Of a DNA stretch of 64,000 nt, positions 8,718 to 16,555 are shown in pieces. A program made the translations under genes and the position numbers. How positions within the stretch are numbered: the stretch's first letter is position 1; each line of letters begins with the position of its first letter. Under the pieces are notes generated by a model. It made no database searches. It was not told the origin of the DNA and saw only the letters and a list, made by a program, of their open reading frames with translations. Source of the DNA: Candidatus Leptovillus gracilis (GTDB taxonomy: Bacteria; Chloroflexota; Anaerolineae; Promineifilales; Promineifilaceae); the NCBI GenBank assembly GCA_016716065.1, contig JADJXA010000005.1, positions 248,001-312,000 on the forward strand. Direction: 5' to 3'.

Positions 8718-9515
8718 ATGAACACGCCGACCAAACTATTAACCATTGCCGGGTCAGACAGCGGTGGCGCGGCCGGTTTGCAGGCCGATTTGCGCACCTG
8801 GGCTGTGCTGGGGGCGTATGGCATGAGCGTGGTCACGGCCGTTACCGCCCAAAACTCCCTCGCCGTCCAGTCGGTACAGTTCCTGTCGCCAGACTTTGTT
8901 ACCGCCCAACTGGAAGCGGTGTTGTTTGACTACGGCGCCGACGCCGTGAAAACTGGCTTTTTGGGCCGCGCTGCCATCATCAAAGCTGTCGCCGCCGGTT
9001 TACGCCGCTTTGCCGTGCCGCGCCTGGTGGTTGATCCGGTGCTGGTAAACCATAAAGGAGAGGCCATGTTTGACACGGCCGTCACCGACGCCTACATCAG
9101 CCATCTCTTCCCCCTGGCCCACCTGCTCACGCCTAATCCGGCCGAAGCCGGGCTGCTGCTAGACATGCCTGTACGCTGTCTGGCGGATGGCGAAACGGCC
9201 GTGCGCCGCCTGCACGCCCTCGGACCACAGCACATTTTGCTCAAACGCATCCCGGCCGGCGGCCGGCTGGTGGATTTGTTTTTCGACGGCCGTACCAGCC
9301 GACGCCTGCCAACCACCAAAATCCACACCCACAACACTCACGGCAGCGGCGATGTGTTTTCGGCGGCTATCTGCGCTTATTGGGCGCAGGGCATGGAGCT
9401 GGAAACGGCCGTGCCCCAGGCCCAAACCTTCACCGCCGCCGCCATTCGCCACAGCGCCCAATGGCAGTTGGGCGGCGGCCACGGCCCTGTCTGGCCGACC
9501 GATTCATCTGCTTGA
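8718..9515 (+). CDS. thiD: Hydroxymethylpyrimidine/phosphomethylpyrimidine kinase
   Basis: A 265-residue ribokinase-fold enzyme that phosphorylates HMP and HMP-P for thiamine synthesis. Diagnostic parts are the N-terminal TIAGSDSGGAAGLQADL, the central VVDPVLVNHKG, the LLTPNPAEA motif, and a C-terminal anion-hole segment THGSGDVFSAAI (family usual: GTGC; here THGSGD). The ATG at 8718 was chosen because homology begins there; upstream in-frame Met codons lie in the hairpin region. No other thi gene is adjacent and no TPP riboswitch is recognisable upstream. Its stop overlaps the -35 of the next gene. Confidence 0.88.
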   Translation: MNTPTKLLTIAGSDSGGAAGLQADLRTWAVLGAYGMSVVTAVTAQNSLAVQSVQFLSPDFVTAQLEAVLFDYGADAVKTGFLGRAAIIKAVAAGLRRFAVPRLVVDPVLVNHKGEAMFDTAVTDAYISHLFPLAHLLTPNPAEAGLLLDMPVRCLADGETAVRRLHALGPQHILLKRIPAGGRLVDLFFDGRTSRRLPTTKIHTHNTHGSGDVFSAAICAYWAQGMELETAVPQAQTFTAAAIRHSAQWQLGGGHGPVWPTDSSA

Positions 9516-9562
9516 CGAAGGCAAAATTTTTGATACTCTGTACGTTCAAAATGTTTTGAACG
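9512..9562 (+). promoter_or_regulatory. Promoter with palindromic operator of the GbsR-type regulator
   Basis: A -35 like TTGACG (9512-9517), 16 nt, then TACTCT (9534-9539), followed at the expected start site by the dyad CGTTCAAAA-TG-TTTTGAACG (9543-9562, 9-bp perfect arms). The dyad lies 12 bp before the regulator's ATG, the classic arrangement for autorepression. Binding by this regulator is inferred from position. Confidence 0.65.
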
Positions 9563-9574
9563 CAAGGGTTTTTG

Positions 9575-10111
9575 ATGAACGAGAAATTAATCGCCGTCAA
9601 TGAAAGTACAATTGCCGGAATCGGCCGTCTGGCGCGCTACTTTGGATTTGCCGAGGTCATGGGCCGACTGTTTGGCACGCTGTTGATGAGTCCTGATGCC
9701 ATGTCCCTGGACGATCTGGCCGCCGAGCTGGAAATCAGCAAAGGGTCTGTCAGCATGAACATGCGGGCATTGGAGCGTTGGGGCATGGCCAAAGAAGTGT
9801 GGATGCGCGGCGACCGCAAAAAGTATTACGCCGCCGAGCATGACCTGTGGCAGATCATTCGCAGCATCCTGAGCAGCCGCGAACGGCGTGAAGTGGAGCT
9901 GGCCCTACACGTCTTAGGCGACAGCATCGCCAAATTGCAGTCCGCCCGCGGCGAATTATCGCCCGAAGAGCGGCAGTTGGCTGAATTTTATCTGGAGCGC
10001 ATTGCCGATTTGCAAGCCTTTTTTACGGTGGCCCAGATGGCTCTGGAAGCTGTCTTAGGCCAGGAGGAGTCTTTGGACTTCGACGCCGTCACCAAGATTG
10101 AAATCGGCTGA
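9575..10111 (+). CDS. GbsR/MarR-type winged-helix transcriptional regulator
   Basis: A 178-residue regulator of the GbsR family. The core at residues 15-75 reads GIGRLARYFGF...GRLFGTLLMSP...LDDLAAELEISKGSVSMNMRALERWG, the winged helix-turn-helix of this group, followed by a wing (MRGDRKKYY) and a C-terminal helical dimerisation part. The ATG at 9575 is preferred over TTG at 9572. Family members often control osmoprotectant or transport genes; no such target is adjacent, so the effector is unknown. A strong palindrome upstream suggests autoregulation. The downstream small gene is separated by a palindromic repeat. Confidence 0.82.
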   Translation: MNEKLIAVNESTIAGIGRLARYFGFAEVMGRLFGTLLMSPDAMSLDDLAAELEISKGSVSMNMRALERWGMAKEVWMRGDRKKYYAAEHDLWQIIRSILSSRERREVELALHVLGDSIAKLQSARGELSPEERQLAEFYLERIADLQAFFTVAQMALEAVLGQEESLDFDAVTKIEIG

Positions 10112-10120
10112 AGTGTGAGG

Positions 10121-10195
10121 CAGTGTTCAGTGACCAGTGTTCAGTAAGCGCTGACCTGGCAAACGCAGACTGAACACTGAAAACTGAAAACTGAA
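10121..10195. repeat. Word-repeat palindrome (TTCAGT type) with ACCTGGCAAA core
   Basis: The left arm repeats CAGTGTTCAGT words, the right arm repeats ACTGAACACTGAAAACTGA. The centre GCGCTGACCTGGCAAACGC is shared, with changes, with the copies near 31755, 53005 and 62940. Confidence 0.75.
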
Positions 10196-10212
10196 TTCAT
10201 CGGAGGATTATG

Positions 10213-10449
10213 ATGATCCAATTATTCGACAAAGCAACGGACGCCTTGATTGGCGAGGTAAGCGAAGCGCAGCTTGCTTTTTTAGTCAGCAATCTGGAAG
10301 AAGAAGACGTGGACGACATAGATTATTATCTGGATGAGGCCACATTAGATTTGTTAGCCGCAGAAGGGGCTGACCCTGACCTGATTTCTTTACTGCGTCA
10401 GGCTCTAGACCAACATGGGGAGCTGGAATTTCGTTGGGAACAGGCATGA
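10213..10449 (+). CDS. Small acidic conserved protein of unknown function
   Basis: A 78-residue, strongly acidic protein (LEEEDVDDIDYYLDEATLDLLAAEGADPDLISLLRQAL). Homologues that I recall in several phyla have the same plan: a beta-strand start MIQLFDK..., a DYY pair and a GADP motif. No enzymatic motif is visible. GGAGG at 10202-10206 fits the second ATG (10213, 6-nt spacing) better than the ATG at 10210. Its stop overlaps the start of the DUF84 phosphatase (ATGA), so the two are translationally coupled. Confidence 0.7.
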   Translation: MIQLFDKATDALIGEVSEAQLAFLVSNLEEEDVDDIDYYLDEATLDLLAAEGADPDLISLLRQALDQHGELEFRWEQA

Positions 10450-10994
10450 GAATCGCTGTCGGTTCCACCAATCCGGTGAAGGTAACGGCCGTACAAACCA
10501 TCGTCAGCCAATTGTGGCCGGAGGCGGTGGTAACGGCCGTGTCCGTCGCCACCGGCGTCAGCCACATGCCCCTGAACGATGACGAAACCATCACCGGAGC
10601 GCGCAATCGGGCGCGGGCAGCGCGGGCAGCCGTAAATGCCGACCTGGGCTTTGGCCTGGAAGGCGGTGTACATCCAGACCCCATAGGCCTGGTGCTGCAA
10701 GGCTGGGTGGTGGTGACAGATGGCAACGGCCGTGAAGGAATCGGCGGCGCCGGCCGTTTGCGCCTGCCGGCCGGCCTTGCCAGCCGGGTGCTGGCCGGTG
10801 AAGAACTGGGTCCGGTGATGGACGAACTGCTGGGCGAGGCTAATGTCAAAGCCAAAGGCGGCGCCGTCGGCGCCCTCACCGGCGGCCTGGTCCCCCGCGC
10901 CCAGGCGTTCGCCCTCGGCGTCGCTTATGCGTTAGCGCCATTTGTCGCCCCAGAGTTTTATGATGAACAGACTGATAGTCAGATAGCCTTATAG
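10446..10994 (+). CDS. DUF84 family inosine/xanthosine triphosphatase (YjjX-like)
   Basis: A 182-residue house-cleaning phosphatase that removes non-canonical purine NTPs. The N-terminus MRIAVGSTNPVKVTAVQ and the central DDETITGARNRARAA, GLEGGV and GGAVGALTGGLVPR are typical of the family. The start at 10446 overlaps the previous stop as ATGA. The last residues (EQTDSQIAL) are read from a palindromic intergenic repeat, so the C-terminus has probably been altered by it. Confidence 0.85.
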   Translation: MRIAVGSTNPVKVTAVQTIVSQLWPEAVVTAVSVATGVSHMPLNDDETITGARNRARAARAAVNADLGFGLEGGVHPDPIGLVLQGWVVVTDGNGREGIGGAGRLRLPAGLASRVLAGEELGPVMDELLGEANVKAKGGAVGALTGGLVPRAQAFALGVAYALAPFVAPEFYDEQTDSQIAL

Positions 10995-11045
10995 TCGGGG
11001 AGTCGCCTCGCCCCAACCAATAGACTACCCGACTACCAGATCACC
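10960..11045. repeat. Word-repeat palindrome (GATAGTC/GACTACC type)
   Basis: Words of the GATAGTC/TATAGTCGGG type on the left face TAGACTACCCGACTACC on the right around a short GC-rich centre. The left part is inside the 3' end of the DUF84 gene. Confidence 0.55.
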
Positions 11046-11051
11046 CTCGCC

Positions 11052-13049
11052 ATGACTCCGCCACTCATTGACACCCACTTCGACGAAGAATTTGCCGATG
11101 CGCTGGCGCGGTTGGAATCTTATAACAAGCATTTGTATCGCCCAAACACCTACCTGCATAAGTGGTGGGCACGGCGCTGCGGCAGCACCTTCCGCCTGAT
11201 CCTCAAAGCGTTGATAGAGGATGAGGCAGCGCGTGATTATTACACGCCAGGCGGGCTGGAAGGCAAAATCATCCTGGACCCGATGATGGGCGGCGGGACA
11301 ACCCTACATGAAGCTGTCCGCCTGGGAGCCAACGTCATCGGCGCGGATGTGGATCCGATACCCGTTTTGCAGGCGCGCGCCAGTTTATCGGCAATCCCAA
11401 CAACACAGTTAGCGCAGCAATTTAAACAGTTTCATCAATCTTTGCGCACTGAGCTGGCCGACCATTTTCGTACAACCTGCCCCCAATGCGCCCGCGACGT
11501 AGCTTTGTGGTATGTGTTGTACGGTTTGCGTCGGCGCTGCGCGTGTGGGGAAGCGTTGATTGTAGACAGCCTGACACTGCGCCACAACAACGATGGCTCA
11601 GTGGTTCATCTGGACCCAACGACCCACGACGTTTGTCTGGACGGGGTTGTGTTTAGCCGCGCGGAGACTAAGGAGAAACGGCCGTTACGCGAACGCAGCA
11701 ACAAAACCTGCCCTACCTGCCACACACCCTACCGCGAAATTTTGGACGCGCCATATTACCAGCGCTATGTTCCCCTGGCGGTCAGCGGTCACTGTCCCGA
11801 ACATGGCCTGTTTTTTGCCGCCATGCGTCCCAACGATTGGGCCGCCATCCAACATGCCGATACACAGCGATCGGCAATTGACTTACCCGCCGCAGCGTTT
11901 GCCATTGGTCCCGGTTCTAAATCGCGCAGTTTGCACGAACGGCGCATTCACAGCTATCTGGATTTATTTAGCAGCCGACAATTGTTGTATTTGGCGGCGG
12001 CCATTAGCTGGCTAAATCGCCGGTCAGTGGTCCAAGACGAGTTTTCAGTCCTGATACGGCTCAATCTGGCTTTGTTGGTCTCTACAGCGCTGGAGTTTAA
12101 CACGCTGCTGTGCGGCTATAAGGGTTACGGCGCGCGCCGACCGGGAGCCATTCGCCATGCGTTTACCTATCACGCCTACAGCTTTCCGTACACGGTGCTG
12201 GAAAACAATCCGCTGTACGGCCGTCGTGCTTCTGGCACGCTGGAAAATTTGTTTAACGGCCGTATCCTTCGCGGCCGGCGGTGGGCCAAAAATCCGGTGG
12301 AACGGCGGCCGGTCAGTGGGCGGCGAAGCTGCGCCGTGCCCATCGCCGGGGAAGTAGACGAAGGCACAGAGGCAGCCCAGTTTGACGAATTGGGCAGCGG
12401 CCGTCGCCGTTTTTTGCTCATCCAGGGTTCCTCCACCCACCTCGATCTGCCCGATAGCAGCGTGGATTTCATCGTCACCGACCCACCCTATTTTGACAGC
12501 GTACAGTACAGCGACCTGGCAGCTTTCTTTCGCGTCTGGCTGCGCCAACTGCTGCCGGAAAGCGACGGCTGGAGCTACGAGCTGGACCAATCGGCCGTTG
12601 AGCAAACCACCAACGGCAGCGGCGCCGATTACACGACCATTTTAAGCGGGATTTTTGCCGAATGCGCGCGGGTGTTGCAGAAGGGGAACGGCCGTCTCAT
12701 TTTCACCTATCATCATTGGAACCCCAAAGGCTGGGCGGCGCTCACCCTGGCCTTGCGGCGCGCCGGGTTTAGTTTGGTGAACCGTTACGTCGTCCACGCC
12801 GAAAACCTGGCGTCGCGCCACATCGTCGGCCAAAACGCCCTCGTTCATGACGTGATTTTGGTATGCGCCCCGGCCCGAGAGATCAGCGAGACGGGGTGTG
12901 AATGGGAGGCGGTAACGGCCGTTACCCTCACCAACAGCTATCAATTCTGTTATGATTGTGGCAGCGTGCTGGGCTGGCTGCTCCACGCCGACCACGATGA
13001 AACAACCATCGAAACCACCTGGTGCAACTTATTGACCCCATCAAGTTAA
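11052..13049 (+). CDS. Zinc-ribbon DNA methylase (COG1743/DUF1156-like)
   Basis: A 665-residue N6-adenine or N4-cytosine type DNA methyltransferase. The N-terminus has YNKHLYRPNTYLHKWWARR, the entry motif of the large-methylase family. The AdoMet site is ILDPMMGGGTTLHEA (motif I, 76-82) and the catalytic motif is TDPPYFDS (DPPY at 477-480). About 400 residues separate them, an alpha-like order with a candidate specificity region that carries zinc-ribbon cysteines: C143/C146, C163/C165, C220/C223, with C248 nearby. The last 60 residues hold one more Cys pair. No cognate endonuclease is adjacent, but a NurA-type nuclease follows after 72 bp. The target sequence is unknown. Confidence 0.82.
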   Translation: MTPPLIDTHFDEEFADALARLESYNKHLYRPNTYLHKWWARRCGSTFRLILKALIEDEAARDYYTPGGLEGKIILDPMMGGGTTLHEAVRLGANVIGADVDPIPVLQARASLSAIPTTQLAQQFKQFHQSLRTELADHFRTTCPQCARDVALWYVLYGLRRRCACGEALIVDSLTLRHNNDGSVVHLDPTTHDVCLDGVVFSRAETKEKRPLRERSNKTCPTCHTPYREILDAPYYQRYVPLAVSGHCPEHGLFFAAMRPNDWAAIQHADTQRSAIDLPAAAFAIGPGSKSRSLHERRIHSYLDLFSSRQLLYLAAAISWLNRRSVVQDEFSVLIRLNLALLVSTALEFNTLLCGYKGYGARRPGAIRHAFTYHAYSFPYTVLENNPLYGRRASGTLENLFNGRILRGRRWAKNPVERRPVSGRRSCAVPIAGEVDEGTEAAQFDELGSGRRRFLLIQGSSTHLDLPDSSVDFIVTDPPYFDSVQYSDLAAFFRVWLRQLLPESDGWSYELDQSAVEQTTNGSGADYTTILSGIFAECARVLQKGNGRLIFTYHHWNPKGWAALTLALRRAGFSLVNRYVVHAENLASRHIVGQNALVHDVILVCAPAREISETGCEWEAVTAVTLTNSYQFCYDCGSVLGWLLHADHDETTIETTWCNLLTPSS

Positions 13050-13121
13050 ACCGCCGAGGCGCGGACAACGCAGCGAAACAGAAAAACTGCGGGCGCTCCG
13101 TGCCTCCGTGGCGAAAAAGCT

Positions 13122-14366
13122 ATGACGCTGGAAATTGAAAAACTAACCGCAGACCTGGAACAAATGGCCCTGACCACAGCGCGGCGTTATTTGCTGCGCC
13201 AGGAACGGCTAGACGAAGCGCTGGCAGCCCTGGCAACCTACCGCACCAACTGGACGGCCGTCTCCCAAGCCCTGTCTCTGGCCCACAAAAAAGCCGACCC
13301 CAAACTGTACCGCGCCGCACGGCCGTTCGACGATAAAGAGCCGCTGGATACGGCCATAGACGCGCCCGTCCCACCACCCCAGGCCACCATCCTTGCCACC
13401 GACGGCTCGCAAATCCTGCCCGACCGCCACGCCGCTTACCTGTATTATCTCATCAACGTTGGCGGGATTATCTACCACCACGGCGATAGCCGAGGCCACG
13501 GCGACAGCCGAGGCCTCGGCAGCAGCCGCGCCCCGGAGACCTTCGCCGTGCCCAAACTGGTCTACCCACCGGACGACAACAACCTGGACGATTTCAACAG
13601 CAGCAGCGGCGCGGTCAGCATCGAGCGCGACCTGCTGGAAATTGATACCCTGGCGCGGCAAACCTTCCACCATCGTCACGACAGCGACATTGTGCTGGCG
13701 GTGCTGGACCAACGGCTGCTCTACTGGCCCATCGGCTCGGCCGGCGTGGCCGAAAACGCGGCCGTCACCGAATGGGGCAGCAGCATGACGGGCATTCGGC
13801 AGGCAGGGGCGCTGCTGTGCGGCTATATTGACCGGCCAGGAACCAGCGCCGTCACTACACTGCTAAAATCGGTAACGGCCGTCTCTGACCCCACGTTCAT
13901 TTGGCGCACGCTGGGCACGCAAAAAGCCACCCAGGGCCTCACCGACCGCGACTTGTTCGGCGCGCTGCTGGCCCCAGGCCAACGCAGCAAAGTGTTCGTC
14001 TACGTTTCGCCGCCCAACGAGACCTTTGCCGCCCAAGACCCGGCCAACGAGGTGTGCTTCTTTTACGTCAACCCGGCCACCCACGGCCGGGCGATTGCCC
14101 GTGTAGACATTCCCCGTTGGGTGGCCGAGGATGAAGGGGCGGTCACGGCCGTACACGCCCTCATCATAGACCAGTGCCGGTTGTTGGGTGATTATCCCTA
14201 TGTGCTGGCAAGAGCGGACGAAACGGCCGTTGTCGGCCGGCAAGACGCCGCCGAACTCAACTTCATGATAGACATCATCATGGAACGTCACGGCATCCGT
14301 GAAGGCATCACCGCCAAGCAAGGCAGCAAAGACATTGCGCGGGGTGGGCGGACGCGGTTTAAATAG
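13122..14366 (+). CDS. NurA-domain 5'-3' nuclease family protein
   Basis: A 414-residue protein whose core matches NurA nucleases. The metal-binding strand ATILATDGSQILPDRH (about 88-103) carries the DGS motif. An Asp in VLAVLDQRLLYW, a later GYIDRPG and ARVDIPRWVAEDE fit the remaining acidic residues. NurA normally works with the HerA translocase in DNA end resection, but no HerA ATPase is found in the window. A low-complexity insert with 18-bp tandem units encodes GDSRGHGDSRGLGSSR near residue 122. It follows the methylase on the same strand and precedes DUF433 and HAS-barrel genes. Whether it serves repair or defence is open. Confidence 0.75.
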   Translation: MTLEIEKLTADLEQMALTTARRYLLRQERLDEALAALATYRTNWTAVSQALSLAHKKADPKLYRAARPFDDKEPLDTAIDAPVPPPQATILATDGSQILPDRHAAYLYYLINVGGIIYHHGDSRGHGDSRGLGSSRAPETFAVPKLVYPPDDNNLDDFNSSSGAVSIERDLLEIDTLARQTFHHRHDSDIVLAVLDQRLLYWPIGSAGVAENAAVTEWGSSMTGIRQAGALLCGYIDRPGTSAVTTLLKSVTAVSDPTFIWRTLGTQKATQGLTDRDLFGALLAPGQRSKVFVYVSPPNETFAAQDPANEVCFFYVNPATHGRAIARVDIPRWVAEDEGAVTAVHALIIDQCRLLGDYPYVLARADETAVVGRQDAAELNFMIDIIMERHGIREGITAKQGSKDIARGGRTRFK

Positions 14367-14370
14367 CCAA

Positions 14371-14440
14371 TAGTCAATGGTTAATTATCAATGGTCAACG
14401 GCTGACAATTGACAATTGACCATTCACCATTGACAATTAC
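14371..14440. repeat. Word-repeat palindrome (TCAATGGT/CAATTGAC type)
   Basis: The left arm has GTCAATGGTTAATTATCAAT-like words and the right arm repeats GACAATTGACAATTGACCAT. Same architecture as the TTCAGT elements but with a different word. It lies just upstream of the DUF433 ribosome-binding site. Confidence 0.65.
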
Positions 14441-14452
14441 TTCGGAGGTGCA

Positions 14453-14659
14453 ATGTTTCACAACATTACAACTGATCCAGAAATTTTGAGTGGTAAGCCC
14501 TGCATTAAAGGCACGCGCCTGAGTGTGGAATTTATCCTGGAATTGTTCGCCAGTGGCGCAACGCAAGCGGATATTTTGCGTTCATACCCACAAGTGAAAC
14601 ATGAAGGACTGGAAGAAGCCTTACGTTGTGCGCGTTCGTGTTCGGCAATTGTGAAATAG
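14453..14659 (+). CDS. DUF433 domain protein (VapB-like antitoxin family), orphan
   Basis: A 68-residue protein with the DUF433 signature ITTDPEILSGKPCIKGTRLSVEFILELFASG, a predicted helix-turn-helix-like fold often found as the antitoxin next to a DUF5615/PIN-like toxin. No such partner lies on either side: upstream is NurA and downstream the HAS-barrel gene. GGAGG lies six bases before the ATG. It may be a solitary DUF433 regulator or the remainder of a lost toxin-antitoxin pair. Confidence 0.8.
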   Translation: MFHNITTDPEILSGKPCIKGTRLSVEFILELFASGATQADILRSYPQVKHEGLEEALRCARSCSAIVK

Positions 14660-14695
14660 GCTGCATGCCGCAGAAAATTTAACGGATCAACAGAC

Positions 14696-15331
14696 ATGAA
14701 TCTAACCAATCAAGAATTTGGCCGGGTTTTACGCGCTTCCACCAGCGGCTTTGCCGTGGGCTGCCGCGTCGGGCAACTGCAAGGCCCCGCCTTCGGCAGT
14801 CTGGTCAAGGCGCAGCCGGTGGACGAGCGTGAGGCCATCTACGGCCTCATCTACGACATGCACGTAGACGACGATCCGCTGGTGCGCCGCCTGGTGCTGG
14901 CGGAAAATCCGCCGGAATCGGTCATCAACGACCAGCGGGATAACCGGCTGCTGCCGATTGAGATGAGTGTATTGGCGGTGGGCTACGGCGAAAACGGCCG
15001 TTTCCGCCACCATCTCCCCCCACGCCCACCCCTCAATCTGGACCCGGTGGAACTATGCCTGGACCGCGACGAAGTGGCCGGCTTCACCAACGACCTGGGC
15101 TATCTGCGCCTGATTTTGCGCGCCCAGGGCAGCGGCGTGCCCGTAGACCAGCTGTTGGTCGCCCACATCAGCCATGTCTACCGCCTGCGCGGCGGCGATG
15201 ACGCCTGGGGGATGCGCGTCATCACTGAACTCATCGAACTATTGCGCGCCAACTACGACGTACTTATTCCCACGTTGGAAGCGGTCAGCGATGTGCTGGC
15301 GATTGGCGACTGGCGCGCCGAACTTTCATAA
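14696..15331 (+). CDS. Stand-alone HAS-barrel domain protein (HerA-associated)
   Basis: A 211-residue protein. The first 100 residues (GRVLRASTSGFAVGCRVG...VKAQPVDEREAIYGLIYDM) look like the HAS beta-barrel that precedes the ATPase in HerA translocases. No Walker A or B motif follows; the rest is helical with no recognised domain. It sits one gene after a NurA nuclease, the normal partner of HerA, which supports the assignment. It may be an adaptor for NurA or for an ATPase encoded elsewhere. The domain call rests on pattern and context, not on a profile search. Confidence 0.6.
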   Translation: MNLTNQEFGRVLRASTSGFAVGCRVGQLQGPAFGSLVKAQPVDEREAIYGLIYDMHVDDDPLVRRLVLAENPPESVINDQRDNRLLPIEMSVLAVGYGENGRFRHHLPPRPPLNLDPVELCLDRDEVAGFTNDLGYLRLILRAQGSGVPVDQLLVAHISHVYRLRGGDDAWGMRVITELIELLRANYDVLIPTLEAVSDVLAIGDWRAELS

Positions 15332-15349
15332 CCAGGGTTACGTTTAACA

Positions 15350-15850
15350 ATGCCGATTTTAGACAAATGGACATTAGATTTTATCAGCAGCAGCGTGGAA
15401 CAGACGGTGCGGCTGGGGGTGCGGCTGGGTGAACTGCTACAGCCCGGCGACGTGGTCTGTTTGGTGGGCGATTTGGGGGCCGGCAAAACGGCCGTCGCTC
15501 GCGGCGTTGGTCGTGGCTGGGGCACAGGATTGCGCGTCACCAGCCCCACCTTTACCCTGGTCAACGAATACCCGCGCCTGAAAGACGGCCGTGTCCTCTA
15601 CCACGTAGACTGTTACCGGCTGGAATCGCCCGCCGATGTCTGGACCGTCGGGCTGGAAGACATCCTCGACGACCAACAGACCATGATGATTGAATGGCCG
15701 GAGCGCCTGGCCCACTTGCTGCCGGCCGACCGATTAGAGATTCACCTGGCTTATCTTAACGAGACACGGCGCAGCCTGCGCTTCTCGGCTACCGGGCCAC
15801 GCGCCGCCAACCTGCTGGCCGACTTTAAACTAAGCGCCTTTGGCGTCTAA
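15350..15850 (+). CDS. tsaE: tRNA threonylcarbamoyladenosine biosynthesis ATPase TsaE
   Basis: A 166-residue P-loop ATPase of the t6A37 tRNA-modification complex (TsaB-TsaD-TsaE). Walker A is GDLGAGKT at 40-47, followed by the family marker TSPTFTLVNEY, HVDCYRL and MIEWPERL. It begins 18 bp after the HAS-barrel gene and is followed after 9 bp by tsaB, so tsaE-tsaB-rimI form one operon. tsaD is not in the window. Confidence 0.92.
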   Translation: MPILDKWTLDFISSSVEQTVRLGVRLGELLQPGDVVCLVGDLGAGKTAVARGVGRGWGTGLRVTSPTFTLVNEYPRLKDGRVLYHVDCYRLESPADVWTVGLEDILDDQQTMMIEWPERLAHLLPADRLEIHLAYLNETRRSLRFSATGPRAANLLADFKLSAFGV

Positions 15851-15859
15851 AAGGGACTT

Positions 15860-16549
15860 ATGATTCTGGCAATAGATTCCGCAACTCGTTGGGCAGGGCT
15901 GGCTTTGTATGACGGCACGGCCGTTATCGCCGAATATGGCTGGCGCTGCCTGAACAACCACACCATCGAAATCCCTCCGGCCATCGCCGAAATGGGGCAG
16001 CGCGTCGGCGTCAGCCCGGCCGACTGGAAAGGCATCGCCGTCGCCGTGGGACCTGGCTCCTACACCGGCCTGCGCGTCGGGCTGGCTTTGGGCAAAGGGT
16101 TGGCCTTGGCAAACCGCATTCCGCTCATCGGCGTGCCCACGCTGGATGTGGTGGCCGCGTCCATGCACCAATACCCAGACCAACTGCTGGCCGCTGCCGC
16201 CGCCGGCCGTTCACGGGTCTGCGCGGCCGTCTACGAATGGCAGGCGCGGGGTGGCTGGCAGGCGCGCCGCCCACCGGTTATTGATACCTGGGAAAACATC
16301 CTGTCCGGTCTCAGCAAGCCTACTTTTTTTGTCGGCGAAATCACCCCCGAAGCGGCCCGCCTCATCAAAGCCAGCAACAAGAGCTTCCGCGTGGCCTCCC
16401 CTGCCTTGTCCGCCCGGCGCGCCGGGTTTCTGGCCGAATTAGGCTGGCAGCGCCTGCGCAAAGGGCAGGTTGACGATGCCAGCAGCCTGGCCCCCATCTA
16501 CCTGCGTGACCCGGCGGGGCAAAAAATCGAATCAGACGCCGCCAATTAA
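15860..16549 (+). CDS. tsaB: tRNA threonylcarbamoyladenosine biosynthesis protein TsaB
   Basis: A 229-residue ASKHA-fold scaffold subunit of the t6A complex. It begins MILAIDSATRWAGLALYD and carries the family motif VAVGPGSYTGLRVGLALGKGLA near residue 63, then GVPTLDVVA. The start has GGGAC upstream. Seven bases separate it from the acetyltransferase gene, which is the usual tsaE-tsaB-rimI order. Confidence 0.92.
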   Translation: MILAIDSATRWAGLALYDGTAVIAEYGWRCLNNHTIEIPPAIAEMGQRVGVSPADWKGIAVAVGPGSYTGLRVGLALGKGLALANRIPLIGVPTLDVVAASMHQYPDQLLAAAAAGRSRVCAAVYEWQARGGWQARRPPVIDTWENILSGLSKPTFFVGEITPEAARLIKASNKSFRVASPALSARRAGFLAELGWQRLRKGQVDDASSLAPIYLRDPAGQKIESDAAN

Positions 16550-16555
16550 CGCCCC

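Noticed and set aside
11052..14366. Complete restriction-modification system
   Set aside because: No recognisable restriction endonuclease; the NurA-type nuclease belongs to a resection family, so it is listed only as a candidate module.
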